Shown: positions 33,772 to 43,985 of the stretch, piece after piece
Position numbering within the stretch: position 1 is the first letter of the stretch
How the letters are laid out: every line of letters starts with the position of its first letter
Source: Saccharina japonica
Lineage: Eukaryota > Sar > Phaeophyceae > Laminariales > Laminariaceae
Reading direction: 5' to 3'
Assembly (NCBI GenBank): GCA_008828725.1
Contig: MEHQ01001452.1
Location: 111,756-175,755 of the forward strand
DNA length: 64,000 nt
Made by a program: the position numbers and the translations under genes
The notes under the pieces: model-generated
The model's database searches: none
Seen by the model: only the letters and a program-made list of their open reading frames with translations
Told to the model about the DNA's origin: nothing

Positions 33772-35814
33772 TCAAAACATACACTCAGTTTTCACGTGGT
33801 CCGAAGGGGCCCTTACTGCACGGTTCGATGGACTACGGCGGGGGTTCTTCCTGCGATCAGTCTGAACAGTGCACACGAGGCCGCCCTGGAGGGGGCCGTG
33901 ATCAACGCAGTGATTGGGCTGGCACCCCTCTAGTCCCCACCGAGACGCTCTCCTACACCCCGCTACCTTACAGGGCATTGCAAAGTTGATAACCGGACCA
34001 CCCGAAATATCGGTCTTATGCTGAGCGCAAGCGGTGGCCACACCTTTGGTCAGTACACCCCACGCTGGCCGCTTGTTGCAAGAGACATGCGAGCAACGTC
34101 TGTTAACCACGTGCACCATGCCCTCCTGAGCATGTTGCCTGCAGTACATACCCGTCTTGCTGCCCTCGAAGTTGAAGGTCGATCCCTTCGTGCAGGATTC
34201 ATGCAAACAGCGTTTGTTTTTCATGTCCACCATGCCCTGTCCAGCATGTTGCCTGCAGTACAAACCGGTCCTGCTACCCTGGGCATTGAAGCTCGGCCTC
34301 ACCGTGCAGGACTCGTGCAAGCAACGTTTGCTGTGGACGTCCACCATGCCTTCCTCAGCATGTTGACTGCAGAACACCCCTGTCCTACTACCCTCGACGT
34401 TGAATATCGGGCTTAATGTGCAGGAGTCGTGCAAGCAACGTTTGCTACAGAGGTTCACCATGCCCTGTTCAGCATGCTGCTTGCAGTACAAACGCGTCCT
34501 GCTACCCTCGACATTGAAGCTCGGCCTCATCTTGCAGGAGACGTGCAAGCAGCGTCTGGTAACGACGTTCACCATGCCTTCCTGGGCATGTTGTCTGCAG
34601 AACACCCCTTTTCTGCTACCCTCGACATTGAAGGACGGAATCAACGTGCAGGACTCGTGCAAGCAACTTTTAGTACAGACGTCCACCATGCCTTCCTCAG
34701 CATGTTGCCTGCAGTACAAACCCGTCCTGAAGCCCTCGACATTGAAGCATGGGCTCGCCGTGCAGGAGTCGTGCAAGCAACGTTTGCGACTGACGTTCAC
34801 CATACCTCCCTCGGCATGTTGCCTGCAGTACATACCCGTTCTGCTACCCTCGACATTGAAGCTTGGGCTTACCGTGCAGGACTCGTGCAGGCAACGTTTG
34901 CTACAGACGTCCACCATGCCTTTCTCGGCATGTTGACTGCAGAACAAGCCTGTTCTGCTACCCTCGACATTGAAGCACGGCATCACCGTGCAGGAGTCGT
35001 GCAAGCAACGTCTGCGACTGACGTTCACCATGCCCTCCTTAGCATGTTGCTTGCAGTACCAACCCGTCCTGCTACCCACGACATTGAAGTGCGGTCTAAC
35101 CTTGCAGGAGTCGTGCAAGCAATGTTTGTGACTGGCGTTCACCATGCCTTCCTCAGCATGTTGACTGCAGATCACCCCTGTCCTGCTACCCTCGACATTG
35201 AAGCTCGGGATCACCGTGCAGGAGTCGTGCAAGGAACGTTTGCGACAGACGTCCACCATGCCTTCCCCAGCATGTTGCCCGCAGTACAAACCCGTCCTGC
35301 TGCCCTCGACACTGAAGTGCGGCCTCCACGTGCAAGAGTCGTGCAAGCAACATTTGGAAGAGCCGCTTACCATGCCCTCCTCAGCATCTTGCCTGCAGTA
35401 CGACCTTGTCCTGCTGCTCTTCACATTGACGATGGCTGCCTTTGGGCATGAGTCATCGAAGAGACGCTTGCTAAGGACGTCCACCAGTAATTTCTGATCA
35501 TGTGGTTTGGGGTACATCCCTGACATGCTACCCTCGAAATCGAAGGTCGTCATTTTCGTGCAGACGTCATACGGGCAGCGCTTGGTAACAGCGTTCACCA
35601 TGCCATCGTGAGCATGATGCGTGCAGTATACCTCCGTCTTGCAACGATCCACATTGCAGCTCGGTCTCTTCGTGCCGGTGTCATGGGGGCACCGTGTGCT
35701 AATGACGTCGACCATGCCGTAGTCGGCATGTTGTTCGCAGTACACCTCCGTATTGCTGCCCTCGAAATGGAAGGATGCTTGTTTCGTGCAAGAGTCATGA
35801 GAGCAACGCCCCAT
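33772..35814 (-). CDS. EsV-1-7 repeat protein, copy R, intact
   Basis: From the ATG at 35,814 the frame gives 680 residues. The frame is open for 77 more codons upstream, but the 5' part looks like intron or UTR because a pyrimidine tract and CAG lie 29 bases before this ATG in both copies. There are fifteen consecutive 38-residue units, C-x4-C-x16-C-x2-H-x12, with consensus CLHDSC...FNVEG-R-G and QHAEEGMV. Unit 2 lacks its second Cys, unit 3 its third, and unit 4 is degenerate. Two variant C-terminal units and a basic tail follow. Tandem Cys/His units suggest a zinc-binding, possibly nuclear or RNA/protein-binding scaffold. Among brown algal proteins this spacing defines the EsV-1-7 family (IMM in Ectocarpus), whose molecular role is unsettled. 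Antisense frames across the array are shadows. Confidence 0.9.
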   Translation of the reverse strand: MGRCSHDSCTKQASFHFEGSNTEVYCEQHADYGMVDVISTRCPHDTGTKRPSCNVDRCKTEVYCTHHAHDGMVNAVTKRCPYDVCTKMTTFDFEGSMSGMYPKPHDQKLLVDVLSKRLFDDSCPKAAIVNVKSSRTRSYCRQDAEEGMVSGSSKCCLHDSCTWRPHFSVEGSRTGLYCGQHAGEGMVDVCRKRSLHDSCTVIPSFNVEGSRTGVICSQHAEEGMVNASHKHCLHDSCKVRPHFNVVGSRTGWYCKQHAKEGMVNVSRRRCLHDSCTVMPCFNVEGSRTGLFCSQHAEKGMVDVCSKRCLHESCTVSPSFNVEGSRTGMYCRQHAEGGMVNVSRKRCLHDSCTASPCFNVEGFRTGLYCRQHAEEGMVDVCTKSCLHESCTLIPSFNVEGSRKGVFCRQHAQEGMVNVVTRRCLHVSCKMRPSFNVEGSRTRLYCKQHAEQGMVNLCSKRCLHDSCTLSPIFNVEGSRTGVFCSQHAEEGMVDVHSKRCLHESCTVRPSFNAQGSRTGLYCRQHAGQGMVDMKNKRCLHESCTKGSTFNFEGSKTGMYCRQHAQEGMVHVVNRRCSHVSCNKRPAWGVLTKGVATACAQHKTDISGGPVINFAMPCKVAGCRRASRWGLEGCQPNHCVDHGPLQGGLVCTVQTDRRKNPRRSPSNRAVRAPSDHVKTECMF

Positions 35815-36299
35815 TGTCTCTGAACGTTGGTTCGGTCCTCTTCCTGTGGCAGACCAGGAGGGGAAACACAGAGAGCGAAGAGGCCATTTACCGGCGCAGT
35901 GAGCACCTGATACACATGGACTACCAGACCATGCTGCGTCCAACTTATTATGGAGATTGGCGACAGTTAGGGTGCACCTAGTTGGACAACAGTTGAAAGC
36001 ACGGAAACGTAACGTATCTCGTGAAAGTGAACCGTTGGCATGCACAAAACAGTTACATACGCTAATTGGGTGTTTCAGGTTACTTTACATAGTGCTCGCT
36101 TGGCACACGGAAAACCTACGGGGGAACTGGTGGGTGGAAAAACGTTCAACAGCCAGATGGCGCCTCTGCAGCACCATTTACACACTTTACACCTACACGG
36201 ACAGAACGCTGGAACCAACTTGCATGTCACACATAATCACACATTGCGAGGCACGCCGTGGAGAATACAGTAGTACTGTTAATGCGCCACGCTAAAGAC

Positions 36300-37689
36300 C
36301 TAAACGATATGATAACAAGGGGGTATCAAAGGCAACGCTTGTTCGCGGATTAGGTGTATAGGAGGTGAAGTGCGGCAGTGCATTCTGCCACATGCATATT
36401 AGCCCTTACCCGTTTATAATAGGTTTCATATAGGATATCAATCCATGCTAACGTGAACCCGTTTATCGTAGACTGAATATTTGCTTAACACGAAAGTGTG
36501 AATTGACAGTCAAATAATAGATATGTGTTTTAGCGATATTGGTTGGATTGTGCCCGTGGCTCAGCGCCTGTTACACGGAGCAATTTGAAAGATAGCATAC
36601 AAGTGCAAGGGTTGTTCATTTTCTTCATGTGTGTTACCTGGCACGACGACCGTAGGCAAGCGGGCCAAACAAAACAATCACGCCGTACAGCACAACATTT
36701 CATGATATCAGCAAATATGTTGCTTGGCCATCGGTTGAAAAATTGGAACCCACGTGTACCACAAATGATATGATGTGTGAAGTTGAGATCGTGTGCTGCT
36801 GATCGCAGAATGGCAATCACACTGTGTCGTAGGCAGGTCGACTGGCCTTTAGCAGCTCCTCTGTTGCGGCCACTACACTCTTCTGCCGTTCTCCCACATG
36901 TCCACAGGCGCATATTTGTGGAACATAACTACAGTAGAAGATGCTGGTGATCGACCTATGCCCGGGTATGATGTGCCTAGCGTAACTCTTTTCGCACGAA
37001 ATGAACGCCGTTCAACCTATCAGTCGATCTCGACAAAGGCAACTGTGACCTACTACTCGTAGCATATACCAGTAACCAATATCAACTTGCCAACGTCCAT
37101 AGAACGTGTCGAGCATGTTGCAAACAACGGGTCGCTGAACAGGCGCTTCTGAAAAGCGAAGCTTTCCGTACTTCTGGGTACGAGCCGAACGAAACTAAAT
37201 GCAAGAAACTAAACAAGATTCACTCTCCTTCTGAAACGCTGGCGGGTCAGCCACAGGTCGTACGAATGAGCAACAGTTCGGCCATGCATCTGGAGATATC
37301 TATGTTTCATACGTTTTTGTGATGATGATATGGTGTCGACACAACTTGAGCATGGCGGCTCCTACATAATAGTCTAGATGTGATACGCGATATAGCGGTA
37401 ACACAGCGTCCTATACCGGTGTCTTCCTCTTCTTCTTCGAGTTGCTTCGCCCGTGCGGCAGTTATCTGATACTCTTGGGCACGTATGATATGTTTTTCTT
37501 CTAGAGGCGCTTCTGTCTCCTTGCGTCCTTTGTATTATGTTTCATTTCATAATTCGTTTTCTTTTCATTGACGTTTTGTTGTTATTTGTTTGTTTGGCTT
37601 GTGTCTTCGTGTTTTGTACCCGGTACGTTGACATTTCTCTTGCCTTACCCATTCATTTGCGTTTAAACAGTTTTTTTTTCTCTGTCTCA
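36300..37689. other. Right-arm DNA without a left-arm counterpart
   Basis: The homologous interval in the left arm is only about 400 bp (17,650-18,050), so most of this is arm-specific insertion or the left arm has a deletion. The T-rich part at 37,400-37,690 may already belong to the truncated LINE end that follows. No gene was recognised. Confidence 0.35.
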
Positions 37690-37804
37690 TAGTCTGTGAC
37701 CACATAATTTGTATATCTCTAGGATTAGGAATCAGGACAGACACTGGGTGTACTGCTGTAGTTGGGTAGAAATAACGAGTTTAATGTGAAGACAACACAC
37801 ACAC
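37690..37804 (+). mobile_element. 3' end of a related non-LTR element, 5'-truncated
   Basis: The stretch cctgtgacca-like, ggattag, ggacaga and finally tttaatgtgaagacaac followed by an AC repeat parallels the end of the full LINE (15,950-16,058), which ends ttttaatgtgaagacaac plus an AAC repeat. The tail unit differs, so it is a related element and not a recent copy. The 5' limit is not clear; T-rich DNA back to about 37,400 may belong to it. Confidence 0.5.
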
Positions 37805-38340
37805 AGCCTGGGTGCTCCCAACCCGTCAGACGAGATAGGCCCGTGCCCTTGGAGCAATACGAAGGACACAATCAGCCTGTTGCCGTTGTATACGGCGTCT
37901 TAGTACCTGGTCTGAAAATATAAAAACTGTTGGGAGTGTGAACACTCACTTCAACCGATGCGAGAACAGCGTACCCGGTAACATACTATATTTACCAGTG
38001 ATAACGTTTATCAACTTCTCATTCACGCGTAGCTGGCACAAACTCCCTATCAGTGCTTGCCCGGACCATTCGGGTGTATACACTCGAGCAAGAGCAACGG
38101 CTAAAACCATGGCGGTGCTGCGAACCGACTTGCTCCAGCACGTCAGTCAAGAGGCAGAAACTTGAAACCAAAGACGCCGATGGCCATTAAAACGAGGAAG
38201 AACTTAGGTACTGCCAAGAATGGCGCCTCAGAGGTGTCGGGGTGCTGGGACCCATACGAAACTGCAAATTTGGGTGGGCTTGTTCGTGTCGCCATTTGCT
38301 TACGTCTTGTCTGTGCGGATCGGTTTCGTTTGCCTATAGT
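37805..38340. other. Intergenic, no gene seen
   Basis: This stretch is unmatched in the left arm and has no recognisable ORF. Confidence 0.3.
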
Positions 38341-39132
38341 CTTTGTGTAGGGTCAGGCCGCCCCGATTAACACCGACGGGAAAAAGTCGTGCATACTACC
38401 CACTACACTGATCCTGAGGGTGAAGTTCATTTTCCCACATATCGTTCGTTGTCTCCGCCGCAGTTAGCAAGCACAGACGTGGTTCTCTCCCTTATCGTTA
38501 TATGTAAAAATTCAACGGCCATCACTGAAAAGGCAAGTCACAACTGGGCCTCACTAACATCATGTATGGATAGAGCGATGACAGATTAAACAGACGGCCT
38601 CGCCCCTCCGGTAGCTGCAAGACAGTGACAGACCGTGTCCATCTACAAGAAACAATACTCAGCGGTGACCAGTGCCATATAGTGTCCTGTAGTTGAATAC
38701 GCTACGAGATGCCTGGTATACGTGTTGTTGCCAGCTACAGGTACGGTCTCATCGCGTACCAATAACAACACAGCAAAGACCTAAATGCGTACCCAAACTT
38801 GTACCCAACGCATTCAAAAACGGAAGTAAAGCACATACTTCGTATCTAAACTTATTTTCAACATGACACCAAGTGGTTGGCAGATAGGTTTGGCCTGGTG
38901 CGCAGTAAATATGCAGAGCCGGTACCCCGCTGGTTAAGATCGCAGAGGGAATAATACCATACCAGTTGGAGTGTACGTCAAACACCCCCATGCGTTGGAT
39001 GTTGAGTGGCATGAGGACTGTTGGCACAGCGATCTGACCATGTTATGGACCTAAGCATCCCCTTTCACATCGTTGTCCTTTGAAGTGGCTGGTTGCGGAA
39101 AGGCGACGGCCGAGAGCAAACCGATAAGCGCG

Positions 39133-39618
39133 GACGTGTGCTACGATAGAGGTAACACATTTTGGCCGATTTTGTTTCTGAATGATCTAATAAAGGCTCC
39201 TTAGCCCAAAATCGTCGGAATTTGATTTTTTTGTATTGCATTATTTTTCATTTCATACGTAAGGGCCCATATTAACGAGCATAAAATAAATTCAATTTGG
39301 AAAAAAATCAAATTCAAATTCGCTTTTCATTGGTCAACACACGCACCAGCACCAAATATTAGGATATTGGGGTCTAATCTTGGGTGATGGTGCGGGTTCT
39401 GACCAATAAAAAGCAGATTTGATTATTTATTTTTTTCAAAATTGATTTATTTATTTTTCTTTGTTAAAACGAGCCCTAACGCTACGGGATTTTTCGTCGG
39501 GTAGCACTTTTGTTTCCCTCCAAAAACAGTTTTGGGGTGAGGTCGTGTAGAGCTCCTCAAGTGACCACACTCAGAAAAATCCCGGTGCACCTGCATGCAG
39601 GCTACCGTAGCATGCGTC
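39133..39618. mobile_element. MITE family C, copy with a nested MITE-A
   Basis: The ends are inverted repeats (gacgtgtgctacgatagagg against gacgcatgctacggtagc). CGCG is duplicated at both flanks (39,129-39,132 and 39,619-39,622). The left arm holds the empty site with a single CGCG (agcaccgcgtttatcgg, 16,850-16,870), proving the 4-bp target duplication. Without the nested element it is about 266 bp, similar to the copies at 48.4 and 49.8 kb. Confidence 0.85.
39260..39479. mobile_element. MITE family A, copy 2
   Basis: A 220-bp foldback matching 5022-5228, with ends taagggcccatattaacg and, inverted, ttagggctcg. The inner arms cattggtcaacacacgcacc and ggtgatggtgcgggttctgacc are complementary with mismatches. 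It is nested in MITE-C. Confidence 0.8.
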
Positions 39619-40677
39619 CGCGGTGCTACACCACGTCAACCCGAGGCTGGGTTGAGCATTTCGTATAGTACATCATCAGGTAGCGATTGCACTGCTGGTT
39701 GGCACTTGTAGAACGTCCAACTGCCTAGCGTACAATATTCGACGGCCCTGACTAGCTAGCGGAATACGTATTCTGAATCAAAGCGAAAATAATAACTTAT
39801 ACGTACATGATCCACCTCTCGTTTTAAATGGGTTCGTTTCTCAGCCACATATTGAATGCATGCATCGTTGACGGGTTGTCTCAGCCTACGTGTGTTTCGC
39901 CGGTGCTCGTATTCCGACCGTTGATCCGGAATCAACGGCTTGGTCCGGAATCAACGGGTTTGCGTTGCAGTAGTCATATTGTCGTGCGACGATCTGGCCG
40001 CAGAGTATACAGGCTGCCGTAGACACTCTCAAATGTAGCAAGAAACAACTTGGTATGTCTGGTATCTGGTGGGCGTGTCCGCTCTACTGTAGTACATTCC
40101 GGGTGCACATGCACCCGGTCAGTATTATACCGATGGCATAGAGGGAATACCAAACGTAAAATATATAACGTCAACAATTTTGCATTCCCGCCGACTATTT
40201 TCTGCGTGAAATGCCTGGTACAGAGTAACAGTACGGAGTGCGCTATTTTCTCGCACATCCAAAGCGGTTGCGCTGCAGGCCTTCGACACCGTCAAGCAGC
40301 ATGTGGCATGCTTGGAGAGTTCTTGCAAAAAAAACGTTGTCAAAGGCACCCCCCGCTACCGATGACCTGGGCTGGTGGATCATTGCGAGCGGATGTGATT
40401 TTCCAATTTTGAAGGCGCTTTTGTTTAGGTACCCCTTTCGAGCTGGCTGAAGCAATCGTTCTAAAGCGTTTGACGTCCACGTCCACCACGCAGGTATACC
40501 GTTTTTTACTTTTTCACAAACTCAAAAACCTGGACAGAATCACATCATGCCGCAGGAGGGCCGCCCATCCCCACACACCCGGCGTCCGTCAAGCGACAGC
40601 AAGCACACATATTCACGGCGCGACTGCTGTATCCAATGTGAGACCAGAAGTAACTAGACTCGGCCCCCTTAGTGCGA

Positions 40678-41326
40678 TATATAGTAGGAGCAATTTTGGT
40701 ATATTATATACGTGTACAGAGTATTACCATACGCTTAAGGGGTGTGAGTTACACAGCCGTTGGCGAGGTCCGGAACAACATTCCATAGCAAACGTGGGTG
40801 AACATAATGAGGAAGACAGGTACGGTCAGCTGATTGACAGTCCCGGCATCTGGTGTGGCCGTCTGTCTATATTTCAGTTGCCAAAAAGTGATCGTTCGAG
40901 CCATTTATAGGTACACTTGAAGCCAAAAATAGGTGATACGTAAAATGAGTAGCCGAGAATAGATGTACCTACGCACTTTGAGCCATTTGTAGATTCAATG
41001 GAGCGCAGGCCCAATATCAGGCGGGCCAGGAAGCTGTTTCCGGTGTACATTACGCAGTGTACGTATAAATGGCTCAAAGTACGTAGGTATACCTATTTTT
41101 GGCTAATGCCCATCACTTTTTGGCAACTGAAATATAGACAGCCGGCCACACCAGATGCCGGGACTGTCAACCAGCCGACCGTACCTGTCTTCCTCGTATA
41201 TGTGAATCCACGTTTGCTATGGAATGTTGCTCCGGACCGCGCCAACCGCAGTGTAACTCAGACCCCCTTAACCGTGTGGTATTACTCTGTACACGTATAT
41301 ATACCCAAAGTTTCTCCTACTATATA
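40678..41326. mobile_element. Foldback element F4
   Basis: Arms 40,678-40,992 and 41,063-41,326 are inverted copies around a loop of about 70 bases. Paired landmarks include tatatagtaggag with ctcctactatata, ccatagcaaacgtggg with its complement near 41,210, and ctatatttcagttgcc with ggcaactgaaatatag. It lies at the outer border of the right duplication arm. No ORF of note. Confidence 0.8.
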
Positions 41327-41460
41327 CTGTACTACAGTATGTCTGATGTCTATTGTACTTTCAGCATAACGGTATGGAAACACTCGTCATTACTGTTTCT
41401 CCGCATCGCGATCACACCCATTGAAGGCATGTGGCCCAAACGACTAATATCACATCTGAT

Positions 41461-41733
41461 TGACAGGTACGGTCGGCTGGTTGACAGCCCCGGCATCTGG
41501 TGTGGCCGTCTGTCTATATTTCAGTTGCCAAAAAGTGATCATAAGCCAAAAATAGGTGATACGTAAAATGAGTAGCCGAGAATAGGTGTACCTACGCACT
41601 TTGAGCCATTTGTAGGTACAATGGAGCGCAGGCCCAATACCAGGCGGGCCAGGAAGCCGTTTCCGGCGTATATTACGCAGTGTACCTATAAATGGCTCAA
41701 AGTGCGTACGTATACCTATGTTTGGCTAATGCC
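41461..41733. repeat. Partial second copy of F4
   Basis: Repeats the inner part of F4: ctggtgtggccgtctgtcta, then ggagcgcaggcccaata, then aaatggctcaaagtgcgta. It is in the same orientation as F4. Probably a truncated second insertion or a local duplication. Confidence 0.75.
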
Positions 41734-43539
41734 CCATATACTATCATAAGAATAAGAACCTACACCTATAAACACCTGCCTTCAAGACTTCCAAAATGAA
41801 GGCACAAACAGAAGAGTCAAAAGAGGTCCATTTATGAACCAAACAAAAAGTGCATGAGAAACGGCCTTCTGTATGTATATAAATCTATATATCTTAGTTC
41901 GCTTATCACATATGCACATCCTTAGGTCTGCGGATATCTCCCGCCTCTGATCGCCTCTTCGCGCGGTTTCTTCGCTGAGGCGTGCCCCCACCTCGCCCGC
42001 AACCGCCGGCTTAGCTGATCCGCCCGCTCGGCGCCGTAGCGCGCGCACGAGGCCTCAACGTCGAGATCTACGACGAGATCTCCGAAAAATCGTGCCCTGT
42101 GAGACGTTGGGTGCGTAGTCTGCATACAGGGCTCATGTCTTCGCGTGTTTTCTTCGGTACGTGTTCTCTGACCTCCGACCCGTGGGGGGAGTCTATTACG
42201 TGGCCGGCGTCGCCATTGTGAAGGCCACTGAGCGAGGTTTGTGCTAGGATCTGGGGAAGAGTTTGTAATCCCCGAGAACACATGCCACCCAGGCCTCGTG
42301 GAGAACTGCGAACTCTCAATATTTTTGAACCCCTGTAGTCTACAGCAGCACGTTTAAGTACATAATGTACAGCAGCAGCTGAAGCTGCTATGATGAGCCT
42401 GCAGCATCACGAAGCTACAAATGGTATATGCACAGCAGCATCACGTAGCTACAAATGGTATATGCACGGTTTCGCGTCTCGCCGTCACGTGCACGTAGAG
42501 GGAGCACGGTCAAACAAAGAGAGGTCGTGAGCTTGAAATTTACAATTTTGCATGACTTTGGCAGCACTCTGCACGGAAATCTAAGAACTGTTTTGATATA
42601 AATATCAAGTCTAAACGGTCCCTACATTTGCGCCCAGAGTGGTGCCAACTCCAATCATAGATACGAAATGAGTCCCCGTGTCGGTGACTTGTCGAACGAG
42701 CTCAAATGGCGTGCCCGTCAAGCGCGCCCGGAGACGACGAGGCTCTCTGAGACAGAGAGGACGGAAAGTCTCGGTACGCTTGAATCGGAGACGTGTCGGC
42801 GAAGGAAGGACGATCGGGGATACGAGGCTATCGAGAGCATCGCCTCAAAAATAAAATCGCCTCATCGTGCTCAGTATACGTTGAGGGTTTCATAAAATAA
42901 AAATGGCATTTACAAACGGGGATGGGGAAACTTTTTTTTTTTAAACGTTTTTGTTTTTTGTTCTTTGGTCTTGCTTTGGCGGAGGAGGCGCGTAGATGTA
43001 TACGTGCATCGGGTATATATCGAATATATCGAAGACGCGTGTGTGGAGTGTACCAGTACTATGAAATACTGCTGTACTACAACAGTACCTATCACGAGCT
43101 GTGTGAGCAGTACGTAGGTTGGCATATGTATCATGACCAGTATCAAAGATACACGCACGTCGTATCAGTTGTTGTTTTGTTCCTGTTGTCGCCGTTGTTC
43201 GCCTGTTTCGAAGATGTGTAGACCCACAGGCCCACACAGCAGTAGTAGTAGGCAGAACTGTACAGCATACAATGCGCACGTGTCAGGTGTGTGACCAAGA
43301 TACATACGCGCACAGCACAGGATCACATTTATTACGAGTTATACGGTTGACACTCTCCATGGGCAGTGTGCAGAGCGCTCTCACAACTCTTGGCAGTACG
43401 TCTGACTTTCATCCTTCGACACAATGCTGCTCTGCTAACGTGTGTAACTCTTGGCATGACGTCTGACCCCCATCCTTAGCCACAATGCTGCTAACATTCC
43501 CGGTATCACGCAAGGCTGCGACCGGCGGCCGTCCAGGCC
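41734..43539. other. Intergenic; one 34-bp tandem pair
   Basis: Units 42,401-42,434 and 42,435-42,467 (gcagcatcacgaagctacaa start) form a tandem pair. Overlapping frames at 41,780-42,320 on the minus strand show no domain. Nothing else is supported. Confidence 0.4.
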
Positions 43540-43985
43540 GCCGCCGCCGGCGAAGCCCCTTGTATATACAGATATACAACAGTATGTACGTACCTGATAC
43601 AGGCACTTACGTATATACGAATGCAGCACGAAGACCATGTCTCACAGACATTCAGCGTGGCACCCAACACTCAAATATTACGCCGCTAGGCCTGCATTGT
43701 AGACAATGCAGCCACAGCCCTCTGACCAAAAGAAACACACGCAAACGGCAGCTTCTCCCTCGCGAGTCTCACCTGTGACCAAGTCGGCAAGAAGGCGAAA
43801 CGCCGAAACAATGAAGGCTGCACAGCGGGTCGCCTCGGAGGGGCAAATCAGGGAGTGGGGAGAGATGCTGAACTCTAGCCCCCCTATCGGCCCGTTTGTA
43901 TATTGAAGGTCTTCTTCAAACGAGTGCGCCTGAATGAAGTGAGCGCCACACAGCAGCACAGCAGTGACCACGCCACGCCTCAATG
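43540..43985 (-). repeat. Single arm of foldback family F1
   Basis: Matches 8,060-8,480 in reverse, including accaagtcggcaagaagg and gccgaaacaatgaaggctgc. The related left arm of F1 (7,028-7,090) matches in direct orientation. A short plus-strand frame (43,700-43,906) is conserved in F1 over about 25 residues but is stopped in all copies, so it is likely relic coding sequence of the element. Confidence 0.55.

Larger units (their letters stand above)
32480..40670 (-). repeat. Right arm of the large inverted segmental duplication
   Basis: Reverse-complement counterpart of 11,245-21,660, carrying the intact EsV-1-7 copy R. It lacks the LINE and SINE-like copy of the left arm. It has its own insertions: MITE-C with nested MITE-A at 39,133-39,618, and unmatched DNA at about 36,400-38,340 that includes a truncated LINE end. 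The arms face each other across a spacer of about 10.8 kb. Confidence 0.85.

Noticed and set aside
34429-35451. Long plus-strand ORF of 340 codons across the EsV-1-7 copy R array
   Set aside because: It is antisense to the Cys/His array and repeats with the same 114-bp period. The sense frame is longer and has the conserved zinc-ligand spacing. The antisense frames over copy L behave the same way.
42401-43985. CRISPR-like or bacterial contamination signals
   Set aside because: Short direct repeats here have only two or three units with no regular spacers. The window otherwise shows eukaryotic non-LTR and foldback elements.
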